62,011 nucleotides of DNA from Burkholderiales bacterium. GTDB lineage: Bacteria > Pseudomonadota > Gammaproteobacteria > Burkholderiales > Burkholderiaceae_C. Position numbers and translations under genes: made by a program. Below the pieces are notes generated by a model. It had not been told where the DNA came from and searched no databases. It saw only the letters and a list, made by a program, of their open reading frames with translations. Shown here in pieces: positions 37,533-46,418 of this stretch (positions are counted from its first letter, which is position 1; the number at the start of each line of letters is the position of its first letter). The stretch is taken from positions 1 through 62,011 of the forward strand of contig JAGWLO010000015.1 of assembly GCA_028872015.1 (NCBI GenBank). The letters are read 5' to 3'.

Positions 37533-38267
37533 TCAGCGCTCGCGCTGGCGCCGCGCCTCGTACAGCGCGATGCCGGCGGCGACCGAGACGTTCAGGCTCT
37601 CGACCGCGCCCCGCATCGGGATGCGCACCAGCGCGTCGCAGGTCTTGCGCGTGAGCTGGCGCAGGCCGGCGCCTTCGGCCCCCAGCACCAGCGCCAGCGG
37701 GCCGCGCAGGTCGGCCTCGTACAGGGTCTGCGGCGCGTCGTCGCTGGTGCCGACGATGCGGATGTCGCGCTCCTTCATCTCGTTCAGGCTGCGCGCCAGG
37801 TTGGTCACCATCAGGTAGGGCACGGTCTCGGCCGCCCCGCTGGCGACCTTGGCCACGGTCGCGTTCAGGCCCACGGCGTGGTCCTTGGGCGCGACCACGG
37901 CGTGCACGCCGGCGCCGTCGGCCACGCGCAGGCAGGCGCCCAGGTTGTGCGGATCGGTCACGCCGTCCAGCACCAGCACCAGGGGCGGGCCGGCCACCAC
38001 CTCGAGCACCTCGTCCAGCGAGTGGCTCGGCGCCAGCGGCGCCACGCGGGCCACCACGCCCTGGTGGCGCGCGTTGCCGGCCAGCGCCTGCAGGCGCGCG
38101 ACGTCGCTCTCCACCAGCCGGGCGCCGGCGTCGTGCACGCGCTGCACGAACTGCCGCATGCGGGCATCGCGCCGCGTGGCATCGACATGGATCTCGACCA
38201 CCGACGCCGGCGCCGTCTTCAGCCGCACGGTGACGGCATGAAAGCCGAACAGGACCTGGGTGCTCAT
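37533..38267 (-). CDS. rlmB: 23S rRNA (guanosine-2251-2'-O)-methyltransferase RlmB
   Basis: SpoU-family (SPOUT) RNA methyltransferase of 244 residues modifying G2251 in the ribosomal P-loop. The N-terminal L30e-like domain includes [11 protein letters not shown] and [12 protein letters not shown]; the knotted catalytic domain has [27 protein letters not shown] (motif 1, Asn/Arg), [21 protein letters not shown] (motif 2) and [22 protein letters not shown] (motif 3). These match RlmB more than TrmH. Convergent with the chromate pair, divergent from folA. Confidence 0.95.
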   Translation of the reverse strand: MSTQVLFGFHAVTVRLKTAPASVVEIHVDATRRDARMRQFVQRVHDAGARLVESDVARLQALAGNARHQGVVARVAPLAPSHSLDEVLEVVAGPPLVLVLDGVTDPHNLGACLRVADGAGVHAVVAPKDHAVGLNATVAKVASGAAETVPYLMVTNLARSLNEMKERDIRIVGTSDDAPQTLYEADLRGPLALVLGAEGAGLRQLTRKTCDALVRIPMRGAVESLNVSVAAGIALYEARRQRER

Positions 38268-38330
38268 CGCGGCGATCGTAGCCGGCGCCGCCCTGGGCCC
38301 GGTCCGCCGGGCCCTACACTGCGACCCGCC

Positions 38331-38828
38331 ATGCCCCACCCTGCGCTGACGCTGATCGCCGCCGTCGCCCGCAACGGCGCCATCGGACGCAACGGCGGCC
38401 TGCTCTTCGACGAGCCGGCCGACCAGCGCCACTTCCGCAGCAGCACGCTGGGCCACCCGGTGCTGATGGGGCGCAAGACCTGGGATTCGCTGCCGGCGCG
38501 CTTTCGGCCGCTGCCGGGGCGGCGCAACGTGGTGCTCAGCCGCGACCCGGCCTTCGCGGCCGCCGGGGCCGAGGTGGCGCGCGGCCTGGAGCCGGCGCTG
38601 GCGCTGCTGGCGCAGGCGCCGCAGGTGTTCGTGATCGGCGGCGCCGAGCTGTACGCGCAGGCGCTGCCGCAGGCCCGGCGCCTGCTGCTGACCGAGATCG
38701 ATGCCGATCTGCCGGGCGATGTGTTCTTTCCGGTCTGGCCGCGCACGGCCTTTCGCGAGGTGAGCCGCCAGCGCCAGCACGGTGCCGGCGGCGTGGCCTT
38801 CGATTTCGTCGCCTACGAGCGGGCCTGA
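38331..38828 (+). CDS. folA: Dihydrofolate reductase
   Basis: NADPH-dependent reduction of dihydrofolate to tetrahydrofolate. The 165-residue protein has [19 protein letters not shown] at the start, the catalytic acidic residue in [36 protein letters not shown] for NADPH binding, and [26 protein letters not shown]. Size and motifs are standard. The first strand is followed by LLFDEPAD where E. coli has MPWNLPAD, a small change in the substrate pocket common in this bacterial group. Confidence 0.95.
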   Translation: MPHPALTLIAAVARNGAIGRNGGLLFDEPADQRHFRSSTLGHPVLMGRKTWDSLPARFRPLPGRRNVVLSRDPAFAAAGAEVARGLEPALALLAQAPQVFVIGGAELYAQALPQARRLLLTEIDADLPGDVFFPVWPRTAFREVSRQRQHGAGGVAFDFVAYERA

Positions 38829-38844
38829 AGCCGGGCCGGCGCCG

Positions 38845-39462
38845 TCAGCGCGGCCGCCACATCCGGAACCGGGGGCCGAGCTCGAAGTAGTCGGCCGGCC
38901 CGCCACCGCGCAGGATGGGCCGCGCCGCGGCGGTGTCGTACACGCCGTCCACCAGCAGCCGGCGCTCGATGTGCACCGCCACCACCTCGCCCAGGGTGAG
39001 CCAGGTGGGCACCGCCTCGCCGGCAGCCGAGCGCAGCTGGATCGACTGCGTCAGCCGGCACTCGAAGCTGACCGGGCTTTCGGCCACACGCGGCGGGGCC
39101 ACCAGGCGAGAGGCCACCGGCGTCAGCCCGGCCAGCTCGAACTCGCTCACCTCCGGCGGCACGGCGGCGCAGGTCTGGTTCATGGCCTCGGCCAGCGCCC
39201 GCGTGGCCAGGTTCCAGACGAACTCGCCGGTCTGCTCGATGTTGCGCAGCGTGTCCTTGTGGCCGACGCTGGCGAAGCCCACGATGGGCGGCACGTAGTT
39301 GAAGGCGTTGAAGAAGCTGTAGGGCGCCAGGTTCAGCCCCCCGCCCGGGCCGCGGGTGGAGATCCAGCCGATCGGCCGCGGGCCGACGATGGCGTTGAAG
39401 GGGTCGTGCGGCAGGCCGTGCCCCAGCCGCGGCTCGTAGAAATGGATCGGGTCGTCTGGCAT
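38845..39462 (-). CDS. Flavin reductase-like FMN-binding protein
   Basis: A 205-residue FMN-binding split-barrel protein of the flavin reductase-like family. Conserved segments: [40 protein letters not shown], then [30 protein letters not shown] and [11 protein letters not shown]. Unlike the HpaC-type gene near 6 kb it belongs to the larger subgroup often annotated only as flavin reductase family, whose electron acceptor is unknown. It stands alone, convergent with folA. Confidence 0.85.
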   Translation of the reverse strand: MPDDPIHFYEPRLGHGLPHDPFNAIVGPRPIGWISTRGPGGGLNLAPYSFFNAFNYVPPIVGFASVGHKDTLRNIEQTGEFVWNLATRALAEAMNQTCAAVPPEVSEFELAGLTPVASRLVAPPRVAESPVSFECRLTQSIQLRSAAGEAVPTWLTLGEVVAVHIERRLLVDGVYDTAAARPILRGGGPADYFELGPRFRMWRPR

Positions 39463-39681
39463 GGACGGCACTGTAAGCGCCGCCGCCCCGCCCCGCCCCG
39501 CGCCGGGCCGGGCCGTCGCCGCGGCCCTGCGGCAGAACCTGAAACCTTGTAACCGCGCCGGTAACGAATCAGGGGGAACCCTGGGGTAGCCTCGCCCACC
39601 AATGAAGGACAACGGGTGCTGCGCCCGAGCGCAGTGCCGACCGGCCGTCCAGACGGCGACATCGCACCGAGGAGCGTGAAG

Positions 39682-40371
39682 ATGAACGACTCGAATTCCC
39701 CCGGCACCACGGGCGCGGGCTGGGCCCGGCCGGCCGCCGTGCTGGCTGGCGGCGCAGCCCTGGCAGGCATCGGCCTGGCCGCGGGCATGATGCTGCGCAG
39801 CCCGGCTGCGGCGCCCGGCGCCGTGGCCAGCGCCACCGCACCAGCGGCCACCACCGCGCCGGCAGCGACCACGTCGCCGGCCACGCCGCGGCCGGCAGCC
39901 CGCCCAGCCCTGGCCGCACCGCACCGGGCCCCGGCGGAGCGCACGGCGCGCGCCGAGCCCGACCTGGCCACGCAGCCGGCCACGCTGTGCAGCAACTGCG
40001 GCGTGATCGAAGGCGTGCGCGAAGTGCGGCGCGAAGGCCAGGGCACCGGCCTGGGCGCCGTCGCCGGCGGCGTGCTGGGTGGCGTGGTGGGCCACCAGCT
40101 GGGCGGCGGCAACGGCAAGACCGCGCTCACGGTGCTGGGCGCCATCGGCGGCGGCCTGGCCGGCAACGAGATCGAGAAGCGCCAGCGTGCCGTCACCCTG
40201 TACGAGGTGCGCGTGCGCATGGACGACGGCACGGTGCGCAGCTTCACGCAGGCCAGCGCCCCCGCCCCGGGCACGCACGTGACGGTCGACGGCCAGGGCG
40301 TGCACGTCGCCGGCCGCGCCGGTGCGCCGGCGCCCGAGTACGTTCGCGTCTCCACGGGCGCCGGCTCGTGA
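39682..40371 (+). CDS. Glycine-zipper 2TM-domain protein (SlyB/OmpA-like), membrane anchored
   Basis: A 229-residue protein with an N-terminal hydrophobic segment (AAVLAGGAALAGIGLAAGMML), a long Ala/Thr/Pro linker, and a glycine-zipper region (LGAVAGGVLGGVVGHQLGGGNGKTALTVLGAIGGGLAGNEIEK), the outer-membrane type found in SlyB/PcP proteins, then a short beta domain. CSNCGVIEGVREV gives a CxxC motif in front of the zipper. The start ATG follows GGAG. An ATG at 39616 is less likely, lacking a binding site. Probably an envelope-stress or structural protein; role unproven. Confidence 0.85.
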   Translation: MNDSNSPGTTGAGWARPAAVLAGGAALAGIGLAAGMMLRSPAAAPGAVASATAPAATTAPAATTSPATPRPAARPALAAPHRAPAERTARAEPDLATQPATLCSNCGVIEGVREVRREGQGTGLGAVAGGVLGGVVGHQLGGGNGKTALTVLGAIGGGLAGNEIEKRQRAVTLYEVRVRMDDGTVRSFTQASAPAPGTHVTVDGQGVHVAGRAGAPAPEYVRVSTGAGS

Positions 40372-40442
40372 GTTGACAACCGGCAGCCGGCCTGAAGCGT
40401 TATGGCGATGACGGCTGAATCCGGCCGCCGAAGGAGCCGACG

Positions 40443-41195
40443 ATGACAGTCAGATTCCATCCCGCCCTGCTCGCCGCCGCGCTGTGCGGCGCAGCCAGCA
40501 CCGGCGCCTGGGCCACCGAGTACGGCACCGTGGTGTCGTCCACGCCGATCGTGGCCGCGGTGCCGGTGCCGCAGCGCGAATGCGTGGATCAGCCCGTGGT
40601 CTATCAGCAGCCCACCAGCGGCGTGGGGGCCCTGCTCGGGGCCATCGCCGGCGCCGCCATCGGCCACAACGTCGGCGGCGGCGATGGCCGCGCGCTGGCC
40701 ACCGGCGTGGGCCTGGTGGCGGGTTCCGCCATCGGCGACCGCGTCGAAGGCAATTCTCTGCCGGCGGTGAGCTCCACCGTGCGCCAGTGCCGCACCGTCA
40801 CGCGGTACGAGAACCGCACCGTGGGCTACGACGTGGTCTACGACTACCAGGGCCAGCGCCGGCACACCCGCATGGCGCAGGAGCCCGGCGATCGCATCGC
40901 GCTCAACGTGCAGGTGTCGCCCGCCGACGCCCAAGCCCCGGCGCCGGTGTACGACGAGGCCCCGCCCACGGCCTATGCGCCCTCCTATGCACCGGTCTAT
41001 GCGCCCCCGCCTGCCGTGGTGTACGGGGCACCCGTCTATGCCGCGCCGGCCTACGCCCCGCGCGTGATCGTCAACCCCTGGCCGGTGCTGCGCTTCGGCG
41101 GCTACGACCGCTGGCACGGCTGGCGGGGCGACCGTGGCGACGAGCACCACGACGACGGCGAGCACGGCCGCGGCTGGCGCGGCGACCACGACTGA
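40443..41195 (+). CDS. Exported glycine-zipper protein with Tyr/Pro/Ala-rich and His/Asp-rich tail
   Basis: A 250-residue exported protein. Signal peptide (HPALLAAALCGAASTGAWA), a glycine zipper (GVGALLGAIAGAAIGHNVGGGDGRALATGVGLVAGSAIGDRVEG), then VRQCRTVTRYENRTVGYDVVYDYQGQRRHTRM, a pattern common to beta/gammaproteobacterial outer-membrane glycine-zipper proteins. The tail has repeats of YAP/VYA units and ends in a His/Asp/Gly-rich sequence that could bind metal. It follows the first zipper gene by 71 bases, with TTGACA just after that gene's stop. Likely envelope component; function unknown. Confidence 0.85.
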   Translation: MTVRFHPALLAAALCGAASTGAWATEYGTVVSSTPIVAAVPVPQRECVDQPVVYQQPTSGVGALLGAIAGAAIGHNVGGGDGRALATGVGLVAGSAIGDRVEGNSLPAVSSTVRQCRTVTRYENRTVGYDVVYDYQGQRRHTRMAQEPGDRIALNVQVSPADAQAPAPVYDEAPPTAYAPSYAPVYAPPPAVVYGAPVYAAPAYAPRVIVNPWPVLRFGGYDRWHGWRGDRGDEHHDDGEHGRGWRGDHD

Positions 41196-41233
41196 GGTCG
41201 GCCGCCAGCTGCCGCCAGCCGGCTTCGACGGCG

Positions 41234-41261
41234 AAGGCCCGCGCCGCCAGGCGAGGGCCTT
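41234..41261. terminator. Possible bidirectional terminator hairpin
   Basis: The 7-bp inverted repeat AAGGCCC / GGGCCTT with a 14-base loop lies between the convergent glycine-zipper and cytochrome b561 genes. There is only a short T-rich stretch on the plus side, so termination efficiency is uncertain. Confidence 0.4.
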
Positions 41262-41279
41262 GGCCGTTTCAGGCCGGCG

Positions 41280-41807
41280 TCAGCGCGAACCGAGCATGCG
41301 CCGCAGCACGTCGTCCTTGAAGACGTAGTGATGCAGCAGCGCCGCCGCGGCATGCGCACCCGCCAGCGCGAACAGCACGTTGGCGCCCAGCGCGTGCCAA
41401 TCCTCGATGGTGTGGCGCAGCGCCTTGTCGGCGGCATCGAAGGCCGGGATCGTGAACAGGCCGAAGATCGAATCGCCTTGCTCCCAGGCGTTGGCCAGCC
41501 CCAGCAGCACCGTCACGGCGAGCAGCAGGTAAAGCAGCTTGTGCGCCAGCAGCCCCGCGCGGTCGAGCCAGCCTGCGCCGGCCGGCGGCAGCTTGGCGCT
41601 GGCGGCGCCCAGGCGCCAGCGCAGGCGCAGCACCAGCACCACGGCCAGCGTGACGCCCAGCGTGATGTGCAGGCTGCGCGCGGCGACGCGCGGGTCGCCG
41701 CGCGGAAACCAGTCGATGGTCTGGCCCAGCAGCCACAGCGCCAGCACCAGCGCGGCCGTGAGCCAATGCAGCGCGATGGAGCGCCGGTCGTAGCGAAGCA
41801 CGGTCAT
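41280..41807 (-). CDS. Cytochrome b561 family membrane protein
   Basis: A 175-residue four-helix di-heme membrane protein. Candidate heme-ligand His residues are in RRSIALHWLTAALVLAL (helix 1), ARSLHITLGVTLAVVLVLRLRWRL (helix 2), DRAGLLAHKLLYLLLAVTVLLGL (helix 3) and LGANVLFALAGAHAAAALLHHYVFKDDVLRRML (helix 4). The final LHHYVFKDDVLRRM is the usual signature. It probably moves electrons between quinone and periplasmic acceptors or superoxide (CybB type). It lies 11 bases downstream of the prolyl oligopeptidase gene's end on the complementary orientation, so that gene follows it in transcription. Confidence 0.92.
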   Translation of the reverse strand: MTVLRYDRRSIALHWLTAALVLALWLLGQTIDWFPRGDPRVAARSLHITLGVTLAVVLVLRLRWRLGAASAKLPPAGAGWLDRAGLLAHKLLYLLLAVTVLLGLANAWEQGDSIFGLFTIPAFDAADKALRHTIEDWHALGANVLFALAGAHAAAALLHHYVFKDDVLRRMLGSR

Positions 41808-41818
41808 GGCCTTGGCCT

Positions 41819-44080
41819 TCAGTGGGTGGCGGGGGTGGCAGGGGCCGGTACAGCAGCAGGGGCGGCAGCAGGGACGGCAGCAGAGGTCGGCTGGAAGGCC
41901 GGGTCGCCCATCTGCCACAGGGCGAACGACCACAGGTCGGCCAGCTTGGCCTCGACCTGCGAGGCACTGCTGCCGATGCCGTGGCCGGCGTCGTAGTCCA
42001 CGCGCAGCAGCACCGGCCGGCCGCTCGCGGTGGCGGCCTGCACGCGGGCTGCCATCTTGGCCATCTGCCACGGAGAGACGCGGGGGTCGTTGGCGCCGGT
42101 GCTGAACATCACGGCCGGGTAGCGCACGCCGTCGCGCACGTGCACGTAGGGGCTCATCGCGTACAGGCCATGGAAGCCGGCCTCGGTGGCGACCGAACCG
42201 AACTCGGGCACGTTGGGCGGGCCGTTGGGCTCGGTCTCGGCGCGCAGCGTGTCGGACATGCCCACCTCGTCGAGGATGACGCCGAAGAGATCGGGGCGCC
42301 AGGTGAGCGCGCCGCCCACCGTGATGCCGCCGGCACTGCCGCCGTTGCCGGCGATCTTGGCCGCCACCGTGTAGTGCTCGTCGATCAGGTACTGGGCGCA
42401 GGCGATGAAGTCGAACACGGTGTTCAGCTTGGTCAGCTTCTGCCCCGCCGCATGCCAGGCCTCGCCGTACTCGCCGCCGCCGCGCACGTGGGCGATGGCG
42501 ACCACCCCGCCGCGCTCGATCCAGGCCAGGCTGGTGGCGCTGAAGCGCGGCTCCAGCGAGATGCCGTAGCTGCCGTAGCCGATCAGCAGCGTCGGGTGGC
42601 TGCCGTCGCGCACCAGGTCGCGGCGGTAGATCAGCGACAGCGGCACGCGCGTGCCGTCGTAGCTGGTGGCGAACACCTCCTTCGCCGCCATCGCCGAGAC
42701 GTCGATCTTCGACGGCGGGATCAGGCCGGTGTCGGCGCTGGCGCCCCGGGCCGGGTCGTAGAACACCACGCGCGGCGACTGCAGCCAGCCGCGCACGACC
42801 ATCAGCGCGCCGGGCTCGCGCGGGTCGACCACGGGCGCGCCGACGTTGCCCTCGAAGGGCATGGGCACCACCCGGGCGCCCGAGCCGTCATCGGCCAGCC
42901 GCAGCACGTGCGAGACGGCGCCGTCGCGCACCCGCGCATACAGGCCGTCCCGTGCGAGGGCGAACGCGGTGAGCACGCCCGTGCCTTCGGGGATCACCAC
43001 CCGCGCCCGGGCCACGTCGGGCCGGGCCAGCGGCGTGGCCAGCAGGCGGAAGCGCGGCGCATCCTTCTGCGACAGGAAGTACAGGGTGTCGCCGTGCAGC
43101 GCGACGTCGGTGACGCCATCGGCCACGCCGGCGATCTTGCGCCAGGGCGTGCGCGGCCCGTTCACCTGGGCCAGCGGCGCCACGTAGAACGTGGCCGGGT
43201 TGTTGTCCATGTTGCGGTTGGCCACCGCCAGCGCCCATTTCGAGCCGGGCGCCAGCAGCACGTAGGTGCCCTGCCCTTCGGGCACGTCGAGTCCGGGCTG
43301 CACGCCGCGACCGAACACCACCGCGTCGCCATCGCCGTCGGCATGCGTGCCCACCTGGTGCAGGTAGGTGCGCGCGTCGTACTCGCGCAGCGCCGGCGGC
43401 GTGGCGGGCGTGACCGGCCCGTAGCGCAGGTAGAAGAACGAGCGGTTGTCGGGGCGCCAGGCGACCACGCTGCCGTTGGCACGCGTGATGCGCTCGGCGA
43501 GCACGCGGCCGGTGGCGACGTCCATCACGTGCAGCACGCTGGCTTCGGAGCCGCCGGCCGAGATGCCATAGGCGACGAGCTTGCCGTCGCCCGAGGGCTC
43601 GAAGTAGTCCAGCGCGTAGTGCGTGGTGCTACCCGCGCCCAACGCCGCCGGGTCGAGCAGCAGGTGCTCTTCCCCCTGCAGGCCGTCGCGCCAGTAGAGC
43701 CGGGGCAGCTGCGCGCCGGGCTCGAAGGCCTCGTAGAACCAGCGCTGGCCGCGGCGCACGAAGCCACCGCGCGCGGCGTCCGCGTTGCGCAGCGCGTGGA
43801 TGCGTTCCAGCAGGGCCTGGCGCCCCGGCAGCGCGTCGAGCCGGGCGCGCGTGGCCTGTGCCTGTGCCTTCATCCAGGCCTGCACCTCGGGGTCGGCCAG
43901 GTTCTCCATGTAGCGGTAGTCGTCCACCACCGGGGTGCCGAAGTAGGTGTCGGTGACGGGCCGCACGGGCGCCACCGGCAGCGCCGGCAGGGCCTGTGCC
44001 TGCAGGGCCTGCACGGCCACCAACAGGCCCGCCAGGGCCGATGCCGCCTGCGCCGCCAGGCGCGTGGTCCAGTTGTTCAT
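41819..44080 (-). CDS. Exported prolyl oligopeptidase (S9A)
   Basis: The 753-residue protein has a signal peptide (residues 1-30), an N-terminal propeller domain beginning PVTDTYFGTPVVDDYRYMENL, and a C-terminal alpha/beta hydrolase domain. The nucleophile is in GNGGSAGGITVGG (Gly-x-Ser-x-Gly), with Asp in TGANDPRVSPWQ and His in YDAGHGIGSS. It would cut short peptides after proline in the periplasm. A Pro/Ala-rich tail follows the domain. Transcribed towards the cytochrome b561 gene; its stop lies 11 bases from that gene's start. Confidence 0.93.
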   Translation of the reverse strand: MNNWTTRLAAQAASALAGLLVAVQALQAQALPALPVAPVRPVTDTYFGTPVVDDYRYMENLADPEVQAWMKAQAQATRARLDALPGRQALLERIHALRNADAARGGFVRRGQRWFYEAFEPGAQLPRLYWRDGLQGEEHLLLDPAALGAGSTTHYALDYFEPSGDGKLVAYGISAGGSEASVLHVMDVATGRVLAERITRANGSVVAWRPDNRSFFYLRYGPVTPATPPALREYDARTYLHQVGTHADGDGDAVVFGRGVQPGLDVPEGQGTYVLLAPGSKWALAVANRNMDNNPATFYVAPLAQVNGPRTPWRKIAGVADGVTDVALHGDTLYFLSQKDAPRFRLLATPLARPDVARARVVIPEGTGVLTAFALARDGLYARVRDGAVSHVLRLADDGSGARVVPMPFEGNVGAPVVDPREPGALMVVRGWLQSPRVVFYDPARGASADTGLIPPSKIDVSAMAAKEVFATSYDGTRVPLSLIYRRDLVRDGSHPTLLIGYGSYGISLEPRFSATSLAWIERGGVVAIAHVRGGGEYGEAWHAAGQKLTKLNTVFDFIACAQYLIDEHYTVAAKIAGNGGSAGGITVGGALTWRPDLFGVILDEVGMSDTLRAETEPNGPPNVPEFGSVATEAGFHGLYAMSPYVHVRDGVRYPAVMFSTGANDPRVSPWQMAKMAARVQAATASGRPVLLRVDYDAGHGIGSSASQVEAKLADLWSFALWQMGDPAFQPTSAAVPAAAPAAVPAPATPATH

Positions 44081-44149
44081 GCGACGCTCGCTTGCAGAAG
44101 CTCGGAGCGCCGAGTCTACCCAGCGCCGCGGTCGGTTAGCCTGCGGGCC

Positions 44150-44548
44150 ATGCCGCGCCGCCTGGCCTACACCACCCTGCTGATCCCCGACTACGACGCC
44201 GCGATCGCGTTCTTCACCGTCGCGCTGCGCTTCCGGCTGCTCGAGGACACGCGCCTGACGCCGACCAAGCGCTGGGTCGTGGTCGCGCCCGCGCAGGAAG
44301 GCGGTGCGCTGCTGCTGGCCCAGCCCGGCACGCCCGAGCAGGCGGCGCTGATCGGGCGCCAGGGTGGCGGCCGCGTGTGGCTGTTCCTGCACACCGACGA
44401 CCTCGACGCCGACCTCGAGCATCTGCAGGCCCACGGCGTGCACCTCACCGAGACGCCGCGCGATGAAGCGCATGGCCGCGTGGTCGTGTTCACCGACCCC
44501 TGGGGCAACCGCTGGGACCTGGTCGAGCCGCGGCTCGCGCGGCCCTGA
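44150..44548 (+). CDS. VOC (glyoxalase/bleomycin-resistance fold) protein
   Basis: A 132-residue protein with the vicinal-oxygen-chelate fold: two beta-alpha-beta3 units, LAYTTLLIPDYDAAIAFFTVALRFRLLEDTRL then VWLFLHTDDLDADLEHLQAHGVHL...FTDPWGNRWDLVEPRL. Metal-ligand positions are not obvious, since the first strand lacks the usual His or Gln, so it may be a non-catalytic member or use another metal set. Function cannot be stated. It is divergent from the prolyl oligopeptidase gene and convergent with the oxygenase gene. Confidence 0.85.
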   Translation: MPRRLAYTTLLIPDYDAAIAFFTVALRFRLLEDTRLTPTKRWVVVAPAQEGGALLLAQPGTPEQAALIGRQGGGRVWLFLHTDDLDADLEHLQAHGVHLTETPRDEAHGRVVVFTDPWGNRWDLVEPRLARP

Positions 44549-44564
44549 CCGAGGCCCGGCCGTC

Positions 44565-44596
44565 CTGCGGGCCTGCGGGCCTGCTGGCCTGCTGGC
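44565..44596. repeat. Four tandem 8-bp repeats (CTGCKGGC)
   Basis: Two copies of CTGCGGGC are followed by two of CTGCTGGC, perfectly adjacent, in the gap between two convergent genes. They are simple tandem repeats; a short local inverted-repeat structure (GGCCGGC...) follows. No coding function visible. Confidence 0.85.
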
Positions 44597-44646
44597 CGGC
44601 GCCAGCGGCCGCAATCGGGCGTCCGACCCACCAGACCTTGCAGCGA

Positions 44647-45555
44647 TCAGGCGAACACGCCCTGCCGCAGCCACTTGGTGGCGACCCATTTCTCGCCCGC
44701 CGTCACCGGCGCCCCCGCATGCAGCGTGCGCGTGCTGGCCTGCGGCCGGTCGTAGCTGAAGAAGACCGCGTTGCCGCGCACCGGCGCCACCTCGAAGCCG
44801 GCGTCGGGGAACGTGGTCGCGCCGCCGCCTTCGGGCGTGTTGAGGTAGGTCACCAGCGTGGCCACGCGCTGGCCGCCGCGCTGCAGGATGCGCGCCGTGC
44901 CCGGGTGCGCCGGGTCGAAGTAGTCGTTGTGCGGCCGGTACTCGGCGCCCGGCCGGTAGCGCAGGATCTGCAGCCCTTCGCCATGGTCCAGCGGCCAGCG
45001 CAGCAGCTCGGCGATGCGGGCCTCGAAGCTGCGGATCAGCGGCTGCTCGCCGCGCTCGAAGAACATGCCCTCGCTGGTGCGCGCCGCATTCACCTCGCTG
45101 CCGCCGGTGGTGTTGACCACCGTCTCCGAGCGCACCAGCCGGGGCCTGGCCAGCGCGATCAGGCCCTCGCACTCGGCGTCGGTGAGCAGACCGCCGAAGA
45201 CGAGCACGCGCGGCAGGCCCAGGCTGGCGAGCAGGTGCACCTCGTGGCCGTCGGACAGGCGCAGCCGCGGCCCGGCCGACAGCAGCGGCTCGGGCACCGG
45301 GCCCGGCGTAAGCCGGGCCGGCGACAACGGTGGCGTCGGCGTCGGCGCGGGCAGCGGCTGGCCGATCTCGTGCAGGCGCTGGCGCAGCGTCTGCTCCAGG
45401 GCCTGCACCGCCGTCGCTTCGGCCCAGCCGCTGGCCCGCATGGCCGCGACCACGTCCTGCGGCCGGCAGCCGGCCTCGGCCTGGGCCACGATCCAGCGCC
45501 GCAGCTCGTCGGTGATGTGCTGCGGGGCCACGCTGCCGGCGGTCTGGCTGCCCAT
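44647..45555 (-). CDS. 2-oxoglutarate/Fe(II)-dependent oxygenase (prolyl 4-hydroxylase-like)
   Basis: The C-terminal 200 residues form a P4H-type domain. The iron triad is His/Asp in YRPHNDYFD and His in TRTLHAGAPV, with the 2-oxoglutarate-binding Lys in EKWVATKW, so it appears active. The first 90 residues are a helical domain (HITDELRRWIVAQAEAG...) joined by a Pro-rich linker (QPLPAPTPTPPLSPA). Substrate unknown; bacterial relatives hydroxylate proteins such as EF-Tu or peptidyl proline. It ends a minus-strand run after yaaA (35 bases apart), possibly under the dnaE2 promoter. Confidence 0.9.
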   Translation of the reverse strand: MGSQTAGSVAPQHITDELRRWIVAQAEAGCRPQDVVAAMRASGWAEATAVQALEQTLRQRLHEIGQPLPAPTPTPPLSPARLTPGPVPEPLLSAGPRLRLSDGHEVHLLASLGLPRVLVFGGLLTDAECEGLIALARPRLVRSETVVNTTGGSEVNAARTSEGMFFERGEQPLIRSFEARIAELLRWPLDHGEGLQILRYRPGAEYRPHNDYFDPAHPGTARILQRGGQRVATLVTYLNTPEGGGATTFPDAGFEVAPVRGNAVFFSYDRPQASTRTLHAGAPVTAGEKWVATKWLRQGVFA

Positions 45556-45590
45556 GCGCGAATTCTGAACGAGGCCGCGCCCTGCCGCCG

Positions 45591-46370
45591 CTAGATGCGG
45601 CGGCGGAACACCAGCCGGTCGGGCTGCGAAACCTCGGGGGCCAGCGCGTAGCCCTGGGCTGCGAAGCGCCGCAGCGCCTGCGGGCTGCGCGCGCGCACCT
45701 CGATGGCGTGGCGCGCCATCAGCCCGCGCGCCTGCTTGGCGAAGAAGCTGATGACCTTGTAGCGGTCGCCCTTCCAGTCCTCGAACACGCAGTCGACGAC
45801 GCGCGCGCGCAGCGCCGGCCGCAGCGCGGCGCGCGCGTACTCCACCGAGGCGAGGTTGACGATCACCGGCGCCGCCTCGCCGGCCTGGCGCGCGTTCAGG
45901 TACGCGGCCAGGTCGTCGCCCCAGTAGCCGTACAGGTCCGGGGCCGACTTCGTCTTCAGCGCCGTGCCCATCTCGAGCCGGTAGGGCTGCAGCCGGTCCA
46001 GCGGGCGCAGCACGCCGTACAGGCCCGACAGGATCACCAGGTGCTGCTGCGCCCAGGCCAGGTCGGCGGGCTTCAGCGTGCGCGCCTGCAGGCCGGCGTA
46101 GACATCGCCGTCGAAGGCCAGCACCGCCGGCTTGCTGTTGTGCACCGTGGCCTCGGGCTGCCAGGCCGCGTAGCGCGCGGTGTTCAGCGCGGCCAGCGGC
46201 GCCGACAGATCCATCAGCGCCGCCACCTGGCGCGGCGACTTCTTGCGCAGCACCTCGATCAAGGCCGCGGCGCGGTCGGTGAACGGCGGCTCGGTGGCCT
46301 GCCGCAGCACCGGCTCGGGCACGGGGGTTTCATAGTCCAGGGTCTTGGCGGGGGACAACAGCAACAGCAT
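45591..46370 (-). CDS. yaaA: Peroxide-stress protein YaaA
   Basis: A 259-residue YaaA family protein. YaaA lowers free iron and protects DNA from damage during peroxide stress, and the fold binds DNA. Landmarks are MLLLLSPAKTLDYETP, SPRQVAALMDLS, FDGDVYAGLQARTL, ILSGLYGVLRPLDRLQPYRLEMG, VIVNLASVEYARAA, and VISFFAKQARGLMARHAIEVRARSPQALRRFAAQGY. Normal length and complete. It lies 48 bases after the esterase gene and in the same direction as dnaE2. Confidence 0.96.
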   Translation of the reverse strand: MLLLLSPAKTLDYETPVPEPVLRQATEPPFTDRAAALIEVLRKKSPRQVAALMDLSAPLAALNTARYAAWQPEATVHNSKPAVLAFDGDVYAGLQARTLKPADLAWAQQHLVILSGLYGVLRPLDRLQPYRLEMGTALKTKSAPDLYGYWGDDLAAYLNARQAGEAAPVIVNLASVEYARAALRPALRARVVDCVFEDWKGDRYKVISFFAKQARGLMARHAIEVRARSPQALRRFAAQGYALAPEVSQPDRLVFRRRI

Positions 46371-46418
46371 GGGCTTGGAACGTTGGCGGTGGAGGATGTC
46401 GCGGCGGCGGGTCCGGGC

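Noticed and set aside
39530..39600. Possible ECF-type promoter (GGAACC) before the glycine-zipper gene
   Set aside because: The -10 part could not be matched convincingly, and the surrounding sequence has many similar G-rich words.
40373..40406. TTGACA downstream of the first glycine-zipper stop as a promoter
   Set aside because: An excellent -35 hexamer but no acceptable -10 at 16-18 bases; left out as a feature.
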